Shown here piece by piece: positions 1-9,990 of a stretch of DNA of 64,000 bases (the stretch's first letter is position 1; every line of letters starts with the position of its first letter). This DNA comes from Ilyonectria destructans (lineage: Eukaryota > Ascomycota > Sordariomycetes > Hypocreales > Nectriaceae): assembly GCA_020740775.1 (NCBI GenBank), contig JAHEWK010000016.1, positions 186,001 through 250,000 of the forward strand, given 5' to 3'. The notes below the pieces were generated by a model, which saw nothing but the letters and a program-made list of their open reading frames with translations, was not told the origin of the DNA and ran no database searches. Made by a program: the position numbers and the translations under genes.

Positions 1-630
1 TATCTTAGCTATATAACCGCGAGAGAAATGTTATCACTTTGATCCCCCCTTGTTCCTAGCTCTCCAATTCTCCTCCCACATCTAACTTCCTTTGCTACTA
101 AATGTTAAGGGTAGAGGTAAGTTTACTCCGTAGATTTTCATATAATAAGCAAGCAAGGAGGCAAGCAAACTACCAGATGGGTGGATAGATGGATGGATGG
201 GTGGATAAGCTTATACAGTCAAGCTGGTAAGTAGGCAGGTTGTACCCTAGGGTAGAAAAAGAAGATAGCTATACTAGTGGGTATGCACGTTATACCCTGG
301 GGTTAAAAAGAGAAGACAGCTATGTAGGTAGGTAGGTGGGTTGTACCCTCACCCATCGAGAAAGGAGCAAATCCGGATGTATTTTTGACAAGGACTGGTT
401 TTGTCGTCCATCTCTCGGGAACAAAGTCATTCGGCCGCATGTAACGTCGATCGTCTGCTCAGGTATTAGAAACCTCCAGTCCACTTGCGCATCGAGGGGC
501 AAACTGCATCAATTACCTCGCATCTTACTAGGTAAAGTTATTACTAAACATATCCAGGTCTGCACCTTCTAACTCCTCGGAACTAACAGCTGTAGTAAGA
601 AAAGGGCCTAACCACAATGGCGGATAAGAG
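1..630. repeat. Simple and short tandem repeats, no gene
   Basis: A GGAT/GGTG-rich microsatellite lies at about 178-206. It is followed by about 2.3 imperfect copies of a unit of roughly 50 bp, recognisable by TTGTACCCT or TTATACCCT at 240, 290 and 341, each of the first two followed by an A/G-rich run. No convincing coding sequence was seen in this stretch; short open frames on both strands lack any recognisable motif. Confidence 0.55.
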
Positions 631-633
631 CTT

Positions 634-2352
634 TCAATGGGTAACCTTGTCTGCCCGAATCATGGCATTCCACCTTGCTCTGGACAGGTCCATCATATCA
701 TCTTCACCCCCTAACTTATCACCGAAAGGGAAAATGACAGGAGTCGTACGCTCATTGTAGTCAAGACGATGAGCCTCTTCAAGATTCTCGCTGAGACGCG
801 CAATATCCTGAGCTCGGTGTTTGCTAACTTTCAACCAAAGGCTTTTAAGAGGCAACACCACCGATTCGTATGCTGGAGACTTGATGTAGTCGGTATTGCG
901 CTCTTGGTAGCCATGAAGAGCTTGCCATCCTCGCTCTACAAGCGGCGTCTACGGGCGACGACAGCTCTCTATCAGGAAGTAGGCCATGGCATGCCAGTTC
1001 GTAAATGTTTGGAAAAGCCATCGGTATTGCTGACATTGTGGATCCGTATTGAGGATGTGGCTATACTCAAGGAGGTTGACAGCCGCTGAGTAAACGCATT
1101 GCCGTGCGTCGTCAGACATATCACTCTGGGTTCCGGTCTCCGGATACAGCACCGACTGGTAAACGACGAAGCATATCTTTGCCCTGAGAGAACGCGATAG
1201 CATCGCCGCCATATCGTACGAGGGGTCAGTTTCATTTATCCACTTGAAGAATCTCTGATCTATCCGTTGATAGACTTCCACTAGCATGGTCTTTTGCTCC
1301 TCCACCGTCGATGACGTGGATGCGGCTTCGATTACCCGCCGCGAAAGGCTGCAGATTTCGCACCGGACCAAGAACAGTGTGGTATCTGTGCGCCCCTCTC
1401 GCGGTTTGGGAGACTCTGACATTTCTAGACTTATGCCGATGTCGTTGATGTTGGACGGCATATGCGTGTCAAAGGTCGAGTCCCCAACGATCAAATCAGT
1501 GCCAAGTTCCTCGGCAGAACGGAGGTCCAAGTGCAGAAGCCCCTACCACAGGCGCCTTCGTATCTCTCTCTCAAAAGAACTCAGAGCCAGATGAGAACCA
1601 TCGCGGTGAAGACCCATGCCGCGAGCGAGATGGATTGCGAGCCCCGTCATGGACCAACAGAAGCGGGACTCGTCTTGATGCCTGACTACAGCCAAAAAGA
1701 TTGCCAAGGCTTGCAGGACCGTAATATCTGAGGTATTAAGAAAACTAGCCCTTGAAAGGGTCGGCTGAAGCAGGATCTGGAGCAGCGCTATCACCTATAT
1801 CGTCGAAATCGGAATCATCCAACCCGTCATCTTCTGACTGTGGCGACTGTCGGCGAAGGGAACTCAACTATCAACATTAGTAACATCCACGCCAGAGAAG
1901 GTATAGACATACCTCATCATCCAGTTTCGCCCAGAAACCATCACTGACGTATCTCTTACCCCCGCTCTGTTCATGCAGTACCAATCGGGCAAATTTGTTG
2001 TGCAAGTCTCGTGCTTGAGCTGGACCATCTTGATCACTGGCGAAAGCACCACCTTCCAGAGTTTCTCTACTGGGGTCTTGGTGTGAGGAAAGAGCTGATA
2101 TATCTACTGGAAGACGAGGCTGTATTTCGAATGCAGCGTGCTCGAAATTAGATATTGACGAAGACTTGCTTCCCGGGACAACATCGACCAAGTCGCCGAG
2201 CTTTTCGACCATATTTTCCAGATTCTTGATTCGCTCAATAAGCTCGCTTTCCAACTAACGGATTTTTCTTGGTTGTGTGCCATAATTGTTTTGTCGCGTC
2301 CGCCGCGGTGCTCGCCCACGGGGTAGATGCAGGGGACTTGGGCTCGCCAACA
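634..2352 (-). pseudogene. Truncated Zn2Cys6 fungal-specific transcription factor
   Basis: This is the remains of a fungal binuclear-zinc regulator read on the minus strand. Only the end of the zinc cluster survives: a C-x6-C pair (CWRAQVPC, 2352-2329). A probable intron follows, then the coiled-coil linker (ELIERIKNLENMVEKL, near 2245-2200), another probable intron near 1912-1868, and the fungal_trans middle domain (around RGMGLHRDGSH, 1620-1590). The linker runs almost directly into the middle domain with a frame change near 1750-1800, so roughly 150 or more residues expected in this family are missing. A TAG codon at 951-949 sits where a Trp codon would fit, and the same frame then continues to a TGA at 634. 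Three separate lesions make a functional product unlikely. The family assignment is secure; target genes are unknown. Confidence 0.8.
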
Positions 2353-2490
2353 GGGGTTTGACGGCATTGTCGAACCTGGAGAGATACTGCTGGTTCTAGG
2401 TCCCCCGGGATCCGGTTGTTCGACTCTGCTCAAGACTCTGGCGGGAAGGACAGAAGGTCTCGAGGTCACCAAAGAGTCAGCACCGTTTTT
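2345..2490 (+). pseudogene. PDR-type ABC transporter fragment (Walker A only)
   Basis: The plus-strand frame reads a pleiotropic-drug-resistance ABC transporter segment: a [10 protein letters not shown] stretch followed by the Walker A loop [16 protein letters not shown] and the usual TEGL continuation. After about 2485 the frame loses similarity and enters an AT-rich tract. Full PDR transporters are about 1,400-1,500 residues; only about 45 recognisable residues remain. The fragment begins where the zinc cluster of the opposite-strand regulator is broken, so the two are products of one rearrangement. Confidence 0.8.
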
Positions 2491-2599
2491 CCTGTCCGGG
2501 AGAGCTCGGGTCTCAAGGGCGAGATTTCGGGAGCCTCCGATTATGTGTGCAAAAGTCAGCCCCCCGGGTAGGCGTGAGTACCGTAAAGACTCAATATAT

Positions 2600-3200
2600 T
2601 AGTAAAGTCTAGCGCTGCATTTAGTACAGTTTTAGCAGCTTGATTAGGCTTAACTGTAAGTCTAATTGAACTTCTATCTAATAGGTTTAGGTAATAGCAG
2701 GTAGTTTAATATTATACTGGATTTTACTAGTATATTAAGTTAATATAGTATAATTAAGCTTAAGGCTGTAAAAGGATAGCTAATATAGAGGTATCTAAAT
2801 ATATATTTAAATTTTATATATTTTAATATATATATTATATAAATCTTTATTATATAGTATAAAATAAAAAAGCTTTTATTATTATTACTGCTATTAATAG
2901 ACTTTAAAGATAAAATATACTATAATAATACTAATTAATATACTAAAGTTAAAAAATAGTAGAATTAATTTAATATAATAACTACTTCTTAAAGGAATTT
3001 CTTTTTTTAAGTAATTAAAAAAGTATATTTCTTTTTAATTTTAACTTTTAAAATTAAATTAAGCTTAGAGTATACTATTAGATAAGCTATTATCGTAGTT
3101 TTTATTTTATTTTTAATTTCTTTTTTCCTTTATTATAATTTAAAATATATAATTAAGCACTTTTTAATCTTAGTAGATACCATAGTGTATATACTGTAGC
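2600..3200. repeat. AT-rich, RIP-like tract
   Basis: About 600 bp made almost only of A and T, dominated by TA steps, with no open frame. It directly follows the ABC transporter fragment, so it may be the heavily mutated remainder of that gene or of the element that carried it. No recognisable transposon motif survives. Confidence 0.7.
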
Positions 3201-3397
3201 TCTGTGAGACTGATATAACCGGTGTCTTAGACCGTTATATTAAACCCTTGGATTGGTACTGGGGCCGGCCGGATAAAACTGCCGACATTCAAGATAAAAG
3301 ATACCATCGCCTCATTGATGAGGTCGATATACGGGATTGATACATTTGTGTTAACACAAGAGAGCTAGAGAGTCAACGGATCCGGGCGTCGGACAAC

Positions 3398-3658
3398 GAA
3401 CTTGTCAAGGGAGCTTGGAGACGACGGCGGTAAGGTCGCTTCTGGTATTCTTAAGCATCCGAAGAAGCTTAACAAAATAAGCCGCTGCATTGGTGACAGA
3501 GTTACAATCATCACAATCCCGAATCGTGATATCGCTAAAGATCTCCGAGCAGCTCGTCACTTGCTTCAGGGGGTTGCAGCTACTGCCACCGAAGAAGTTG
3601 ATGGAGCTGAATCCGGACCAGTCAAGGCAGCGAGCTAGACATCGTTTCTGGACCCTAG
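3398..3658 (-). other. Unassigned open stretch, possible gene remnant
   Basis: The minus strand is open for about 86 codons and ends with TGA near 3398. The translation is cysteine-containing (motifs DCDDCNS and SSCNPL) and ends in a helical, lysine/arginine-bearing segment. I do not recognise the family and found no clear start codon or splice acceptor. It could be the last exon of a decayed secreted protein gene or chance. The surrounding 3200-4460 region holds nothing else I can support. Confidence 0.2.
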
Positions 3659-4467
3659 GAGTACCTACGTCTAGTTGCAGGGTTGTATTTTCTTTGCAGC
3701 CAGATAGCCATTGGCGAAGCCTGTTCTGCCATCCGCCTTTACCACAAGCTAGTATTAGACGGAATCTGAAGTTATTTTCAACATAGAACCCTCATATTGT
3801 GATGGTGCTGGCTGGCACTCTGGAGTTTAATAACAGTAGGTCTAGCCTGCTGGACTAGATACTGCTTAAAGGATCAACTCGACCTCGAGTAGGAAGGGTA
3901 TCCTTTTCCCCTTTTTCAATTTGAACTTTTCGAGATAGTCTTTATCGTTACTTTGCCATTTGACCAGCTGTCGCAGCAGCTCTTATCCCTTCCTTCTTGC
4001 GCTTTTCTATCTTATCGTCTTCAGAAGCACCTGATCAAGTGCTTGCCGTTCCCCTCTTACTAAAACCTCTTACTGGTCTTAGTTGCAGGACCTCCTTTCG
4101 ACCCGAGCTCTAGGGTATCTCAGACTCTTGCTGTCGCGGGCCCTATCCGCACTAAGTGCATCTCCCACCAACAAAATATCTTGGTATTGAGACATATGTC
4201 GTGCTGCGTCACAAAGTCAGCCTCCCTAGTGGATACGTCAGCCCTAGGGTTTTACTAAAACCACTTATTACCTAATTTCTTCCCTCTGATATAGGTCCAC
4301 CTCTTTCTTTGACGAGACTTAGCTTCTACGAAGTTACAATCTATAGCGATTGTGCGCCACAGCTGACTTTGCGTGGATTCGATATAACGCTATGAAATTG
4401 ATTTTGCAAGGATGAACTTAAATACAGCCTCGCAATGGGGTGAGCTAGAGCTAAGAGAATTGACCAT

Positions 4468-4686
4468 TTACACTGGATGATTACTAAAAGGTTGATAACC
4501 TTCTAATAGAACCGTTACGGTCAAATTGACCAGGGCAATAGTGTTCAAAGCGATCAAGATAATGTTGATAATTATCTGAGCCCGGATCCGCCGGGCCAGC
4601 GGAAGAGGGGTTTTCTGACACCCCTCAGAGGTTTCGTAATACAGGGCCATCTTCAACACCTTCCCAATGCACCTTTCTGCTGACAT
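4468..4686 (-). CDS. Small hypothetical membrane protein
   Basis: A 72-codon frame starts with ATG at 4686. It encodes a basic N-terminal half and one strongly hydrophobic segment (roughly residues 38-62) that could span a membrane. No family is recognised. It may be a complete small gene, the last exon of a longer one, or chance; there is no supporting neighbour. Confidence 0.25.
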   Translation of the reverse strand: MSAERCIGKVLKMALYYETSEGCQKTPLPLARRIRAQIIINIILIALNTIALVNLTVTVLLEGYQPFSNHPV

Positions 4687-4689
4687 GTT

Positions 4690-5071
4690 GTGCTAAGCCT
4701 GATTGAGTATTAAGATGTGTAGCTCAGGAATAGTTATAGGCTTGGCCATAAGTAAACGATGAGCAGGCTCCACAATGCTCCACTTGGCTCAGTTGCTATG
4801 ACGATTATTAATACAGAGCTGCGATAAATTGTGACTGAGCGGGGGCTTAGACAAACCAAGCAACCAATCAGTCTTGTCGGGGTAGGGCTATTCCGATCGT
4901 TGAACAGTAATGCCTCTTCTCTGGCTCACCCCCGAGCTCTGCTGATGATTAAGTGTCCAAACATCCGCTGCTGCAATCCAGCACTCCTGGCATTCATTTC
5001 TACATCTAGACTTCCCCAATCGACTCAAACACCCCAAATCCCCGACATCTTCGGGTCTCGCTTCAATCATA
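4690..5071. other. Intergenic, nothing recognised
   Basis: The 380 bp upstream of the membrane-protein gene contain no frame or repeat I can support. Presumably this holds the promoter of that gene. Confidence 0.4.
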
Positions 5072-5637
5072 ATGGCATCGAGCGCGATCCAGCCAGCACT
5101 CCAACAGCAGTTCATACCAAAAACCTTGCTTCCTCTCCTGTCAACTTCTCTCAACGTTGGCATGGCCCTCGGCGGCTACATCACCACAGTCCCGTTCTAT
5201 AACACCGACTATCCCGGACCGGCCATCGCTCTTTGGTTCAGGGACTTTTTTAAGCCCGGGTTCGTCGCGGTGACCACACTCGGCGCGCTTACATTTGGTA
5301 GCGGCCTCAGAGCATTTTGGTTCCAATATCACCGCACAGCACAGAAGCAGGCCAGATCCAGCACGGTCTCTCGATGGATTTTAGCTGGCCTTCTCTTCAC
5401 ACTTTTGCACTTTGGGTTCGGCAACAAGGCAAGTTATCTTCGGGGCTTAGGGGAAGTTGTAAGCAAGACTGACATTGCGGTTGTTAGGTGCTCTCAATTA
5501 TGGACCAAATTCTATCCGAACCAGAACTTGCACAGCTACAGATGTCAAAGTGGATCAGCATGCATATTACGCGGACGTTGATGACTGATGTCCCGGCTTG
5601 GATGTGTTTTATCGTCGCATTGTTGTATGAAATATAA
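5072..5637 (+). CDS. Small integral membrane protein (DUF1772/anthrone-oxygenase-like, tentative)
   Basis: Two exons (5072-5428 and 5488-5637) give a 168-residue protein. The intron starts with GCAAGT and ends TTAG, so it appears to be a GC-AG intron; without it the frame does not reach the conserved-looking tail. Hydrophobic segments lie around residues 15-35, 58-75 and 104-117, and a last one near 150-165. The tail has W-x3-H-x2-R, a spacing reminiscent of small DUF1772-type enzymes of fungal polyketide pathways, but the match is weak. A FAD oxidase and a nitronate monooxygenase follow on the same strand, which fits a redox or metabolite setting. The gene call is more certain than the family. 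Confidence 0.6.
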
Positions 5638-5639
5638 TG

Positions 5640-6195
5640 GATTTTGGGGTTACGGAGGCGTACCCAATTTGAATAGCATACTCCTGACGACAGCTATATA
5701 TCCGTGAATACTTTAAATCACATTGCTTTGTTCCAGCGGCGGATCAGTCAAGAGCTTCTGTTTTCTCACATCCGCAACCACCCCACCTGCAGTTACCACG
5801 AAGCTGTTTATCTTCTGAAAGGCTGCCTGGGGATGTGGGCATACAGTCAGATGGAAATGCCGGCCAATCTGACTCGATGTCTAGTTGCAGCGCCTGCTCC
5901 ACGCCAGCCTGACCCCGCTATAATTATCCTGACACCCCGCTCGCTTATCAAGCACTTTTGTTCAGGAATAGATAAGAGACTAAAACGATGACTAAAGAAC
6001 ATATAAAATGCTAAGACCTAGGTGAGGCGAGCTTACTCTTATAGGTAGTATCATGGGCCGGTGGACTAGCTCAAGGCCGCGGGGTTGCCTTACCAAAGCA
6101 TAAAGTGTAGAGGTATCTAAGCGTGCTACCGCCAGTTCAGGCGCGAGAAGAGAGCTGGGCACGCAGTGGACGTGAAATCAATAACGAAAACTCTT
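5640..6195. other. Intergenic, nothing recognised
   Basis: About 560 bp between two plus-strand genes. An open frame at 5704-5991 has no ATG at its apparent start and no domain, so I do not call it. The stretch presumably carries the 3' end of the membrane-protein gene and the promoter of the FAD oxidase. Confidence 0.4.
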
Positions 6196-6200
6196 CAAAC

Positions 6201-7706
6201 ATGGCTCATCCGTATCCTCCACCCTCCATCTCTGGCCTCGAAGGCGCCTCTCGCGCGACCATTGAAGCGGATGCCCCTTCCCTCCTCTCGATGCTCGATA
6301 AGCACCCTCATCTACCCATCTTTACACGCTCTACCTCCCGGTTTGGAGACGTCCGTCAGACATGCAACAGCAATGTTACCACGCAGCCCCTGGCAATTGT
6401 GCGCCCTCGCACAGAAGCCGAAGTCAGCTCTGTTGTTACACACTGCGCTGGACATTCGCCACGCATACCCCTTGCGATCCGGGGCGGCGGCCATGACATG
6501 TGGGGGCGTAGTCTAGTCGAGGATGGCGTTGTCATCGACCTCCGGGCCTTGGACCAGGTCGAGGTCGCCGAAGATAAGTCTTCTGCTCGGATCGGAGGCG
6601 GCATCACTGGTGGCGCACTCATCAAGCATCTCGAAACCGTGAGCCTGAGCACTCCGACAGGCTTCTGCACGGGGGTTGGCTATGCCGGGTGGGCTCTAGG
6701 TGGTGGCTACGGCGTTTTGCAGGGAAAGTACGGTCTGGGTTGCGATCAGATCCTCGCCACCCGCGTTGTGACTGCCTCTGGCGAAGTGGTCGACACCAAG
6801 GACGACCGGGAGCTTTTGTGGGCACTTCGTGGTGCCGGAAATGGCAACTTTGGAGTGGTGGTTGAGTTGACGATCAGGGTCTACCCCCAACCCGGGATGC
6901 TAGGTGGATACTTGGGGTACTCTCTCGCAGACGCTAAGAATGTGTTTGCTAATTTCCAGGCGTCGATCGCGGAGGAATTCCCTGATGAATTCTCGGGAGA
7001 CTTCCTCTGCGGCTATGTGCCGGGTCTTGGACAGACCATCTTGATGTTGTACACCTGGGTGCAGGAAGACGGTGATCTCAGCAAGGCGAAGGCTCACCTC
7101 GAGAAGTTTCAAGCCATCGGGGACGTATTGCAGAACACCGTTGTTGAGAGTAAGTCCAAATTATCCGCAATGTCTCTCCTTCTGACTGGAGCTAAGCTAA
7201 CAAATTTGGCAGCAACCCCCTACGGCTTCGCCTCCTCTCTTGACCCTGTCACAGCAGTTCTACTTCCATATCACTTCCGTACACGCACTGTAAAGGAAAT
7301 AACCCCAGAGCTCGTCCAAATCTTCCAAGAGATTGAGGGCCCCATTGGCCCAAGCCACATGATCTCTCACCACGCGCATGGCGCGGCTATCAAGCCGGAC
7401 CAAGAGTCGTGCTTCGTAAACCGCATGCCTCACATCGTTTTCGGAATCGGCGCCGCACCTCCTCCGCCGCACGGGTCAGGGAGTCAGGAGATGGACGCGG
7501 CCAGGACGTATTCAGACAACATGGCCACCGCGATCAAGGAGCGCGGGCTAGCACTCGACAGTGCGTATATGAACTTCTCGCCCCCGGAAGAGTGTGACAC
7601 GGAGTTGTTTTACGGGGAGGAGACGATGGAGAGGCTGAAGGTGCTTAAGAGGAAGTATGATGGGGAAAATATCTTCTTCAAGGCTTATCCTCCGCTTACA
7701 TGTTAA
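6201..7706 (+). CDS. FAD-linked oxidoreductase, BBE-type
   Basis: Berberine-bridge-type flavoprotein of 480 residues from exons 6201-7149 and 7213-7706. ATG 6201 is preferred over a non-ATG in-frame start 78 bp upstream. The FAD_binding_4 domain shows RGGGHDMWGRS, whose His normally carries the 8-alpha-histidyl flavin link, and FCTGVG, whose Cys occupies the position of the second, cysteinyl link, so bicovalent FAD is likely. The GGGYG loop and the C-terminal BBE segment (near YMNFSPPEE, then RLKVLKRKYD) are present. Enzymes of this family oxidise alcohols, sugars or metabolite scaffolds; the substrate cannot be told. No clear signal peptide. The 63-nt intron has clean GTAAG and CAG ends, is a multiple of three and lacks stops, so retention would not break the frame. 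Confidence 0.9.
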   Translation: MAHPYPPPSISGLEGASRATIEADAPSLLSMLDKHPHLPIFTRSTSRFGDVRQTCNSNVTTQPLAIVRPRTEAEVSSVVTHCAGHSPRIPLAIRGGGHDMWGRSLVEDGVVIDLRALDQVEVAEDKSSARIGGGITGGALIKHLETVSLSTPTGFCTGVGYAGWALGGGYGVLQGKYGLGCDQILATRVVTASGEVVDTKDDRELLWALRGAGNGNFGVVVELTIRVYPQPGMLGGYLGYSLADAKNVFANFQASIAEEFPDEFSGDFLCGYVPGLGQTILMLYTWVQEDGDLSKAKAHLEKFQAIGDVLQNTVVESKSKLSAMSLLLTGAKLTNLAATPYGFASSLDPVTAVLLPYHFRTRTVKEITPELVQIFQEIEGPIGPSHMISHHAHGAAIKPDQESCFVNRMPHIVFGIGAAPPPPHGSGSQEMDAARTYSDNMATAIKERGLALDSAYMNFSPPEECDTELFYGEETMERLKVLKRKYDGENIFFKAYPPLTC

Positions 7707-8372
7707 TTTGAGCCCGTAATTGGGATTGGTCTCAGCCCAGAAGAAGGTCAACTGACAACGAGTGAATAATGAAAGGGGAAGTGAATGGCGGTCCTATAAA
7801 AAGGACAAACATCAATGTAGCAAGATTAGAGACACATTCAATAGCGCCTCACCAATAGTCAGAGAGCAAACCAACAACAGGCGAGGTATACTAGAACGAA
7901 GAAGACTCAACGAGAGGTTTTGGATGCAGTTTTAGACTTTGCAGAGAAAGCATGGTAAGACATTCTAGGATTTGCTCATTGGTGGGTGCGACGTTCTAAC
8001 TTTTCGTCGCTTAGGAAGGCTCCCACAAGCAATTGATCCTTTCTATTCTTGATTGTTTTTGCATGTGGGACGAGTCATGTTAGCGCATTGTGCATTACAT
8101 CATGGCTGCATCGGGGTTACGGCTGATAAATACACGATGTCGTTGTGACTAAGCCGCGCTGGCGATGGATGCTTAAATTCCCGTTGACAATAGCCAAGGT
8201 GACTTTTCTGTGGCGAACGACCTTAGTAGAGCTCCGTCGAGCAACCTTCTTACCGGCTCCTTCCACTAAGACGGGGAACACTGTCTTCTCCCTTCTTCTT
8301 TCCGACCTGGGAAACTCATTGCAGCTAAAGGCTTTAACGTTGTCTCCTACACCCTGGCGTATTATTCTGACC
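7707..8372. promoter_or_regulatory. Intergenic region with TATA box and possible 5' UTR intron
   Basis: CTATAAAAAG at about 7794-7803, inside the short inverted repeat GTCCT...AGGAC, is a good TATA candidate for the downstream nitronate monooxygenase. A GTAAGA...CTAAC...TTAG stretch at about 7955-8014 has the marks of a 5' UTR intron. Transcript mapping would be needed, since the start codon I favour lies 540 bp further on. Confidence 0.4.
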
Positions 8373-9455
8373 ATGGTAGCCCCGCGCCCTCGAGATCTAA
8401 GACGGTGGTTAGCCCAGGTGTACCCTTGGGTTAAGGCGCCGTTCATTGTTGGCGCACCGATGCGTGTGATGTCTGGGCCAAGCCTCGCCGTCGCGGTATC
8501 CTCAGCGGGCGGCCTTGGATTTATCGGTCCCACGATGAAGGCGGAGGATCTGTTTTCCGACCTTGAGAAGGCTGGTGGATTAATTCGATTATCCCCGCTC
8601 GCTTCCGCTCCTCGAAATTCAACTGCGGCCCTTCTCCCTATTGGGGTCGGCTTTCAGACATGGAACGGTGATCTAAAGGTCTCCTTATCCGCAGTCCAGG
8701 AGCATCGGCCTTGTGCCGTGTGGCTGTTCGCCCCCCGTCGCGGCCAGAACGAATTGAATGAGTGGACTACTGGCATCCGCGAGGCATCTCCTGAGACCCA
8801 GATTTGGATCCAAGTCGGCACTCTTGGCGAGGCCATTGATGCCGTCCGCAGCTCAACCCCTCCAGATGTGCTCGTTATCCAGGGTGCCGAAGCAGGTGGC
8901 CATGGTAGGGCCAAGGATGGTCTGGGTATTATGGCACTTTTTCCAGAAATCGCCGACGCCACACGCGAGTCCGGAATCCCTCTGATTGCCGCGGGAGGCA
9001 TCGTTGACGGCCGTGGTGTCGCTGCGGCCCTGAGTCTGGGAGCTGCGGGTGTCGCAATGGGGACACGCATGCTCGCTGCGACCGAGACACGTATTAGCAA
9101 GGGATACCAGAACGAGGTTATTCGCGCAACCGACGGCGCCACGTCTACAGTTCGCACACAGCTATATAACCACTTACGAGGCACGTTCGGGTGGCCTGAG
9201 CAATTTTCACCTCGTGGACTGATCAACAGAAGCTGGGTCGATCACCAAGGTGGGATCCCATTCGATGAGCTGAAGCGACTGCACGATGAGGCGGTAAAGT
9301 CCGGCGATGCCGGATGGGGTCCAGAGGGGAGATTGGCGACGTACGCCGGGGCTGCAGTAGGATTGGTGCATAATGTAGATAATGCTGGTGCGATCATTGA
9401 AAGTGTGAGAGGCGAGGCGAAGGATATCATTTCATCTCTTGCTGATAATCTTTAA
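8373..9455 (+). CDS. Nitronate monooxygenase (2-nitropropane dioxygenase family)
   Basis: FMN enzyme of 360 residues that oxidises alkyl nitronates (for example propionate 3-nitronate), normally a detoxification role in cytosol or organelles. The TIM-barrel signatures are in order: GAPM near the N-terminus, a GFIGP loop, GAEAGGHG with the usual active-site His, then AAGGIVDGRG and VAMGTRM for phosphate binding. The frame is open upstream to 8145, with another ATG at 8169, which would add 68 residues rich in R, S and T and poor in acids. I prefer ATG 8373 because the family usually begins shortly before the first beta strand. A single exon covers the gene. It follows the FAD oxidase on the same strand. 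Confidence 0.88.
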   Translation: MVAPRPRDLRRWLAQVYPWVKAPFIVGAPMRVMSGPSLAVAVSSAGGLGFIGPTMKAEDLFSDLEKAGGLIRLSPLASAPRNSTAALLPIGVGFQTWNGDLKVSLSAVQEHRPCAVWLFAPRRGQNELNEWTTGIREASPETQIWIQVGTLGEAIDAVRSSTPPDVLVIQGAEAGGHGRAKDGLGIMALFPEIADATRESGIPLIAAGGIVDGRGVAAALSLGAAGVAMGTRMLAATETRISKGYQNEVIRATDGATSTVRTQLYNHLRGTFGWPEQFSPRGLINRSWVDHQGGIPFDELKRLHDEAVKSGDAGWGPEGRLATYAGAAVGLVHNVDNAGAIIESVRGEAKDIISSLADNL

Positions 9456-9512
9456 AAGTACTTGGACTATAGTTACAAAGTTAGACAATACTAGTGTAAC
9501 TCATTTACGAAG

Positions 9513-9990
9513 TTATTTTACTCTACACATAGTATCCCTCTCCGATGTCATGTGCCTGCATAGCAAGATTATACCTCCGGCAATGCTGTGCTCTTTTTGG
9601 AGGAGATCAAACGATGTGAGGTCCTGATTGTGGGAGATGTAGACACTCGTCTCAGTAGGTTCTTCGCTGCCTGGCCACCTTTTCATCGCGTTGACAACAT
9701 TGGCGATTGGAAACCCCAGGTCGTTGAACATGGAACCGACCCAGTTATTCATGAGTGCGTCCTCTGCAATGAGGCGTGATGACCGGGTGTGTGCAACGAA
9801 CCCCTTCTTGGGTTCAGCAAAGGTGCCATTCGTCATGACGTGACGCACGATGCGGCAGAGATTTAGCATTGGGATGTCGAGCCCGTTGTTGAGCTCTACA
9901 AATTTTGCTGTGAGGTCCTCATGTGAGATCTCGCCGTCTGAGGGAACAGCCTGAGCGACTTTCAAATCCCAAATAGCTTGAAGGGATAGG
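9513..9990 (-). pseudogene. O-methyltransferase fragment (dimerisation domain only)
   Basis: The minus strand encodes the N-terminal winged-helix dimerisation domain of a plant/fungal class SAM-dependent O-methyltransferase: a GEISHEDL segment, then RIVRHVMTNGTF, VAHTRSSRLI and RWPGSEEP. The first part of the domain is absent, and the frame ends before the SAM-binding Rossmann fold. A catalytically useful protein is therefore not encoded. It is tail to tail with the nitronate monooxygenase and may be a leftover of a larger metabolite cluster. Confidence 0.75.

Noticed and set aside
1..120. Telomere at the window start
   Set aside because: No tandem TTAGGG/CCCTAA array; a single TTAAGGG is not evidence.
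8145..8372. N-terminal extension of the nitronate monooxygenase as a mitochondrial presequence
   Set aside because: The segment is Arg/Ser/Thr-rich but a probable TATA and UTR intron lie upstream and the family normally starts at 8373; kept only as an alternative start.
8654..9226. 190-codon minus-strand open frame
   Set aside because: Antisense of the nitronate monooxygenase; Pro/Ser/Arg-rich translation without domain.
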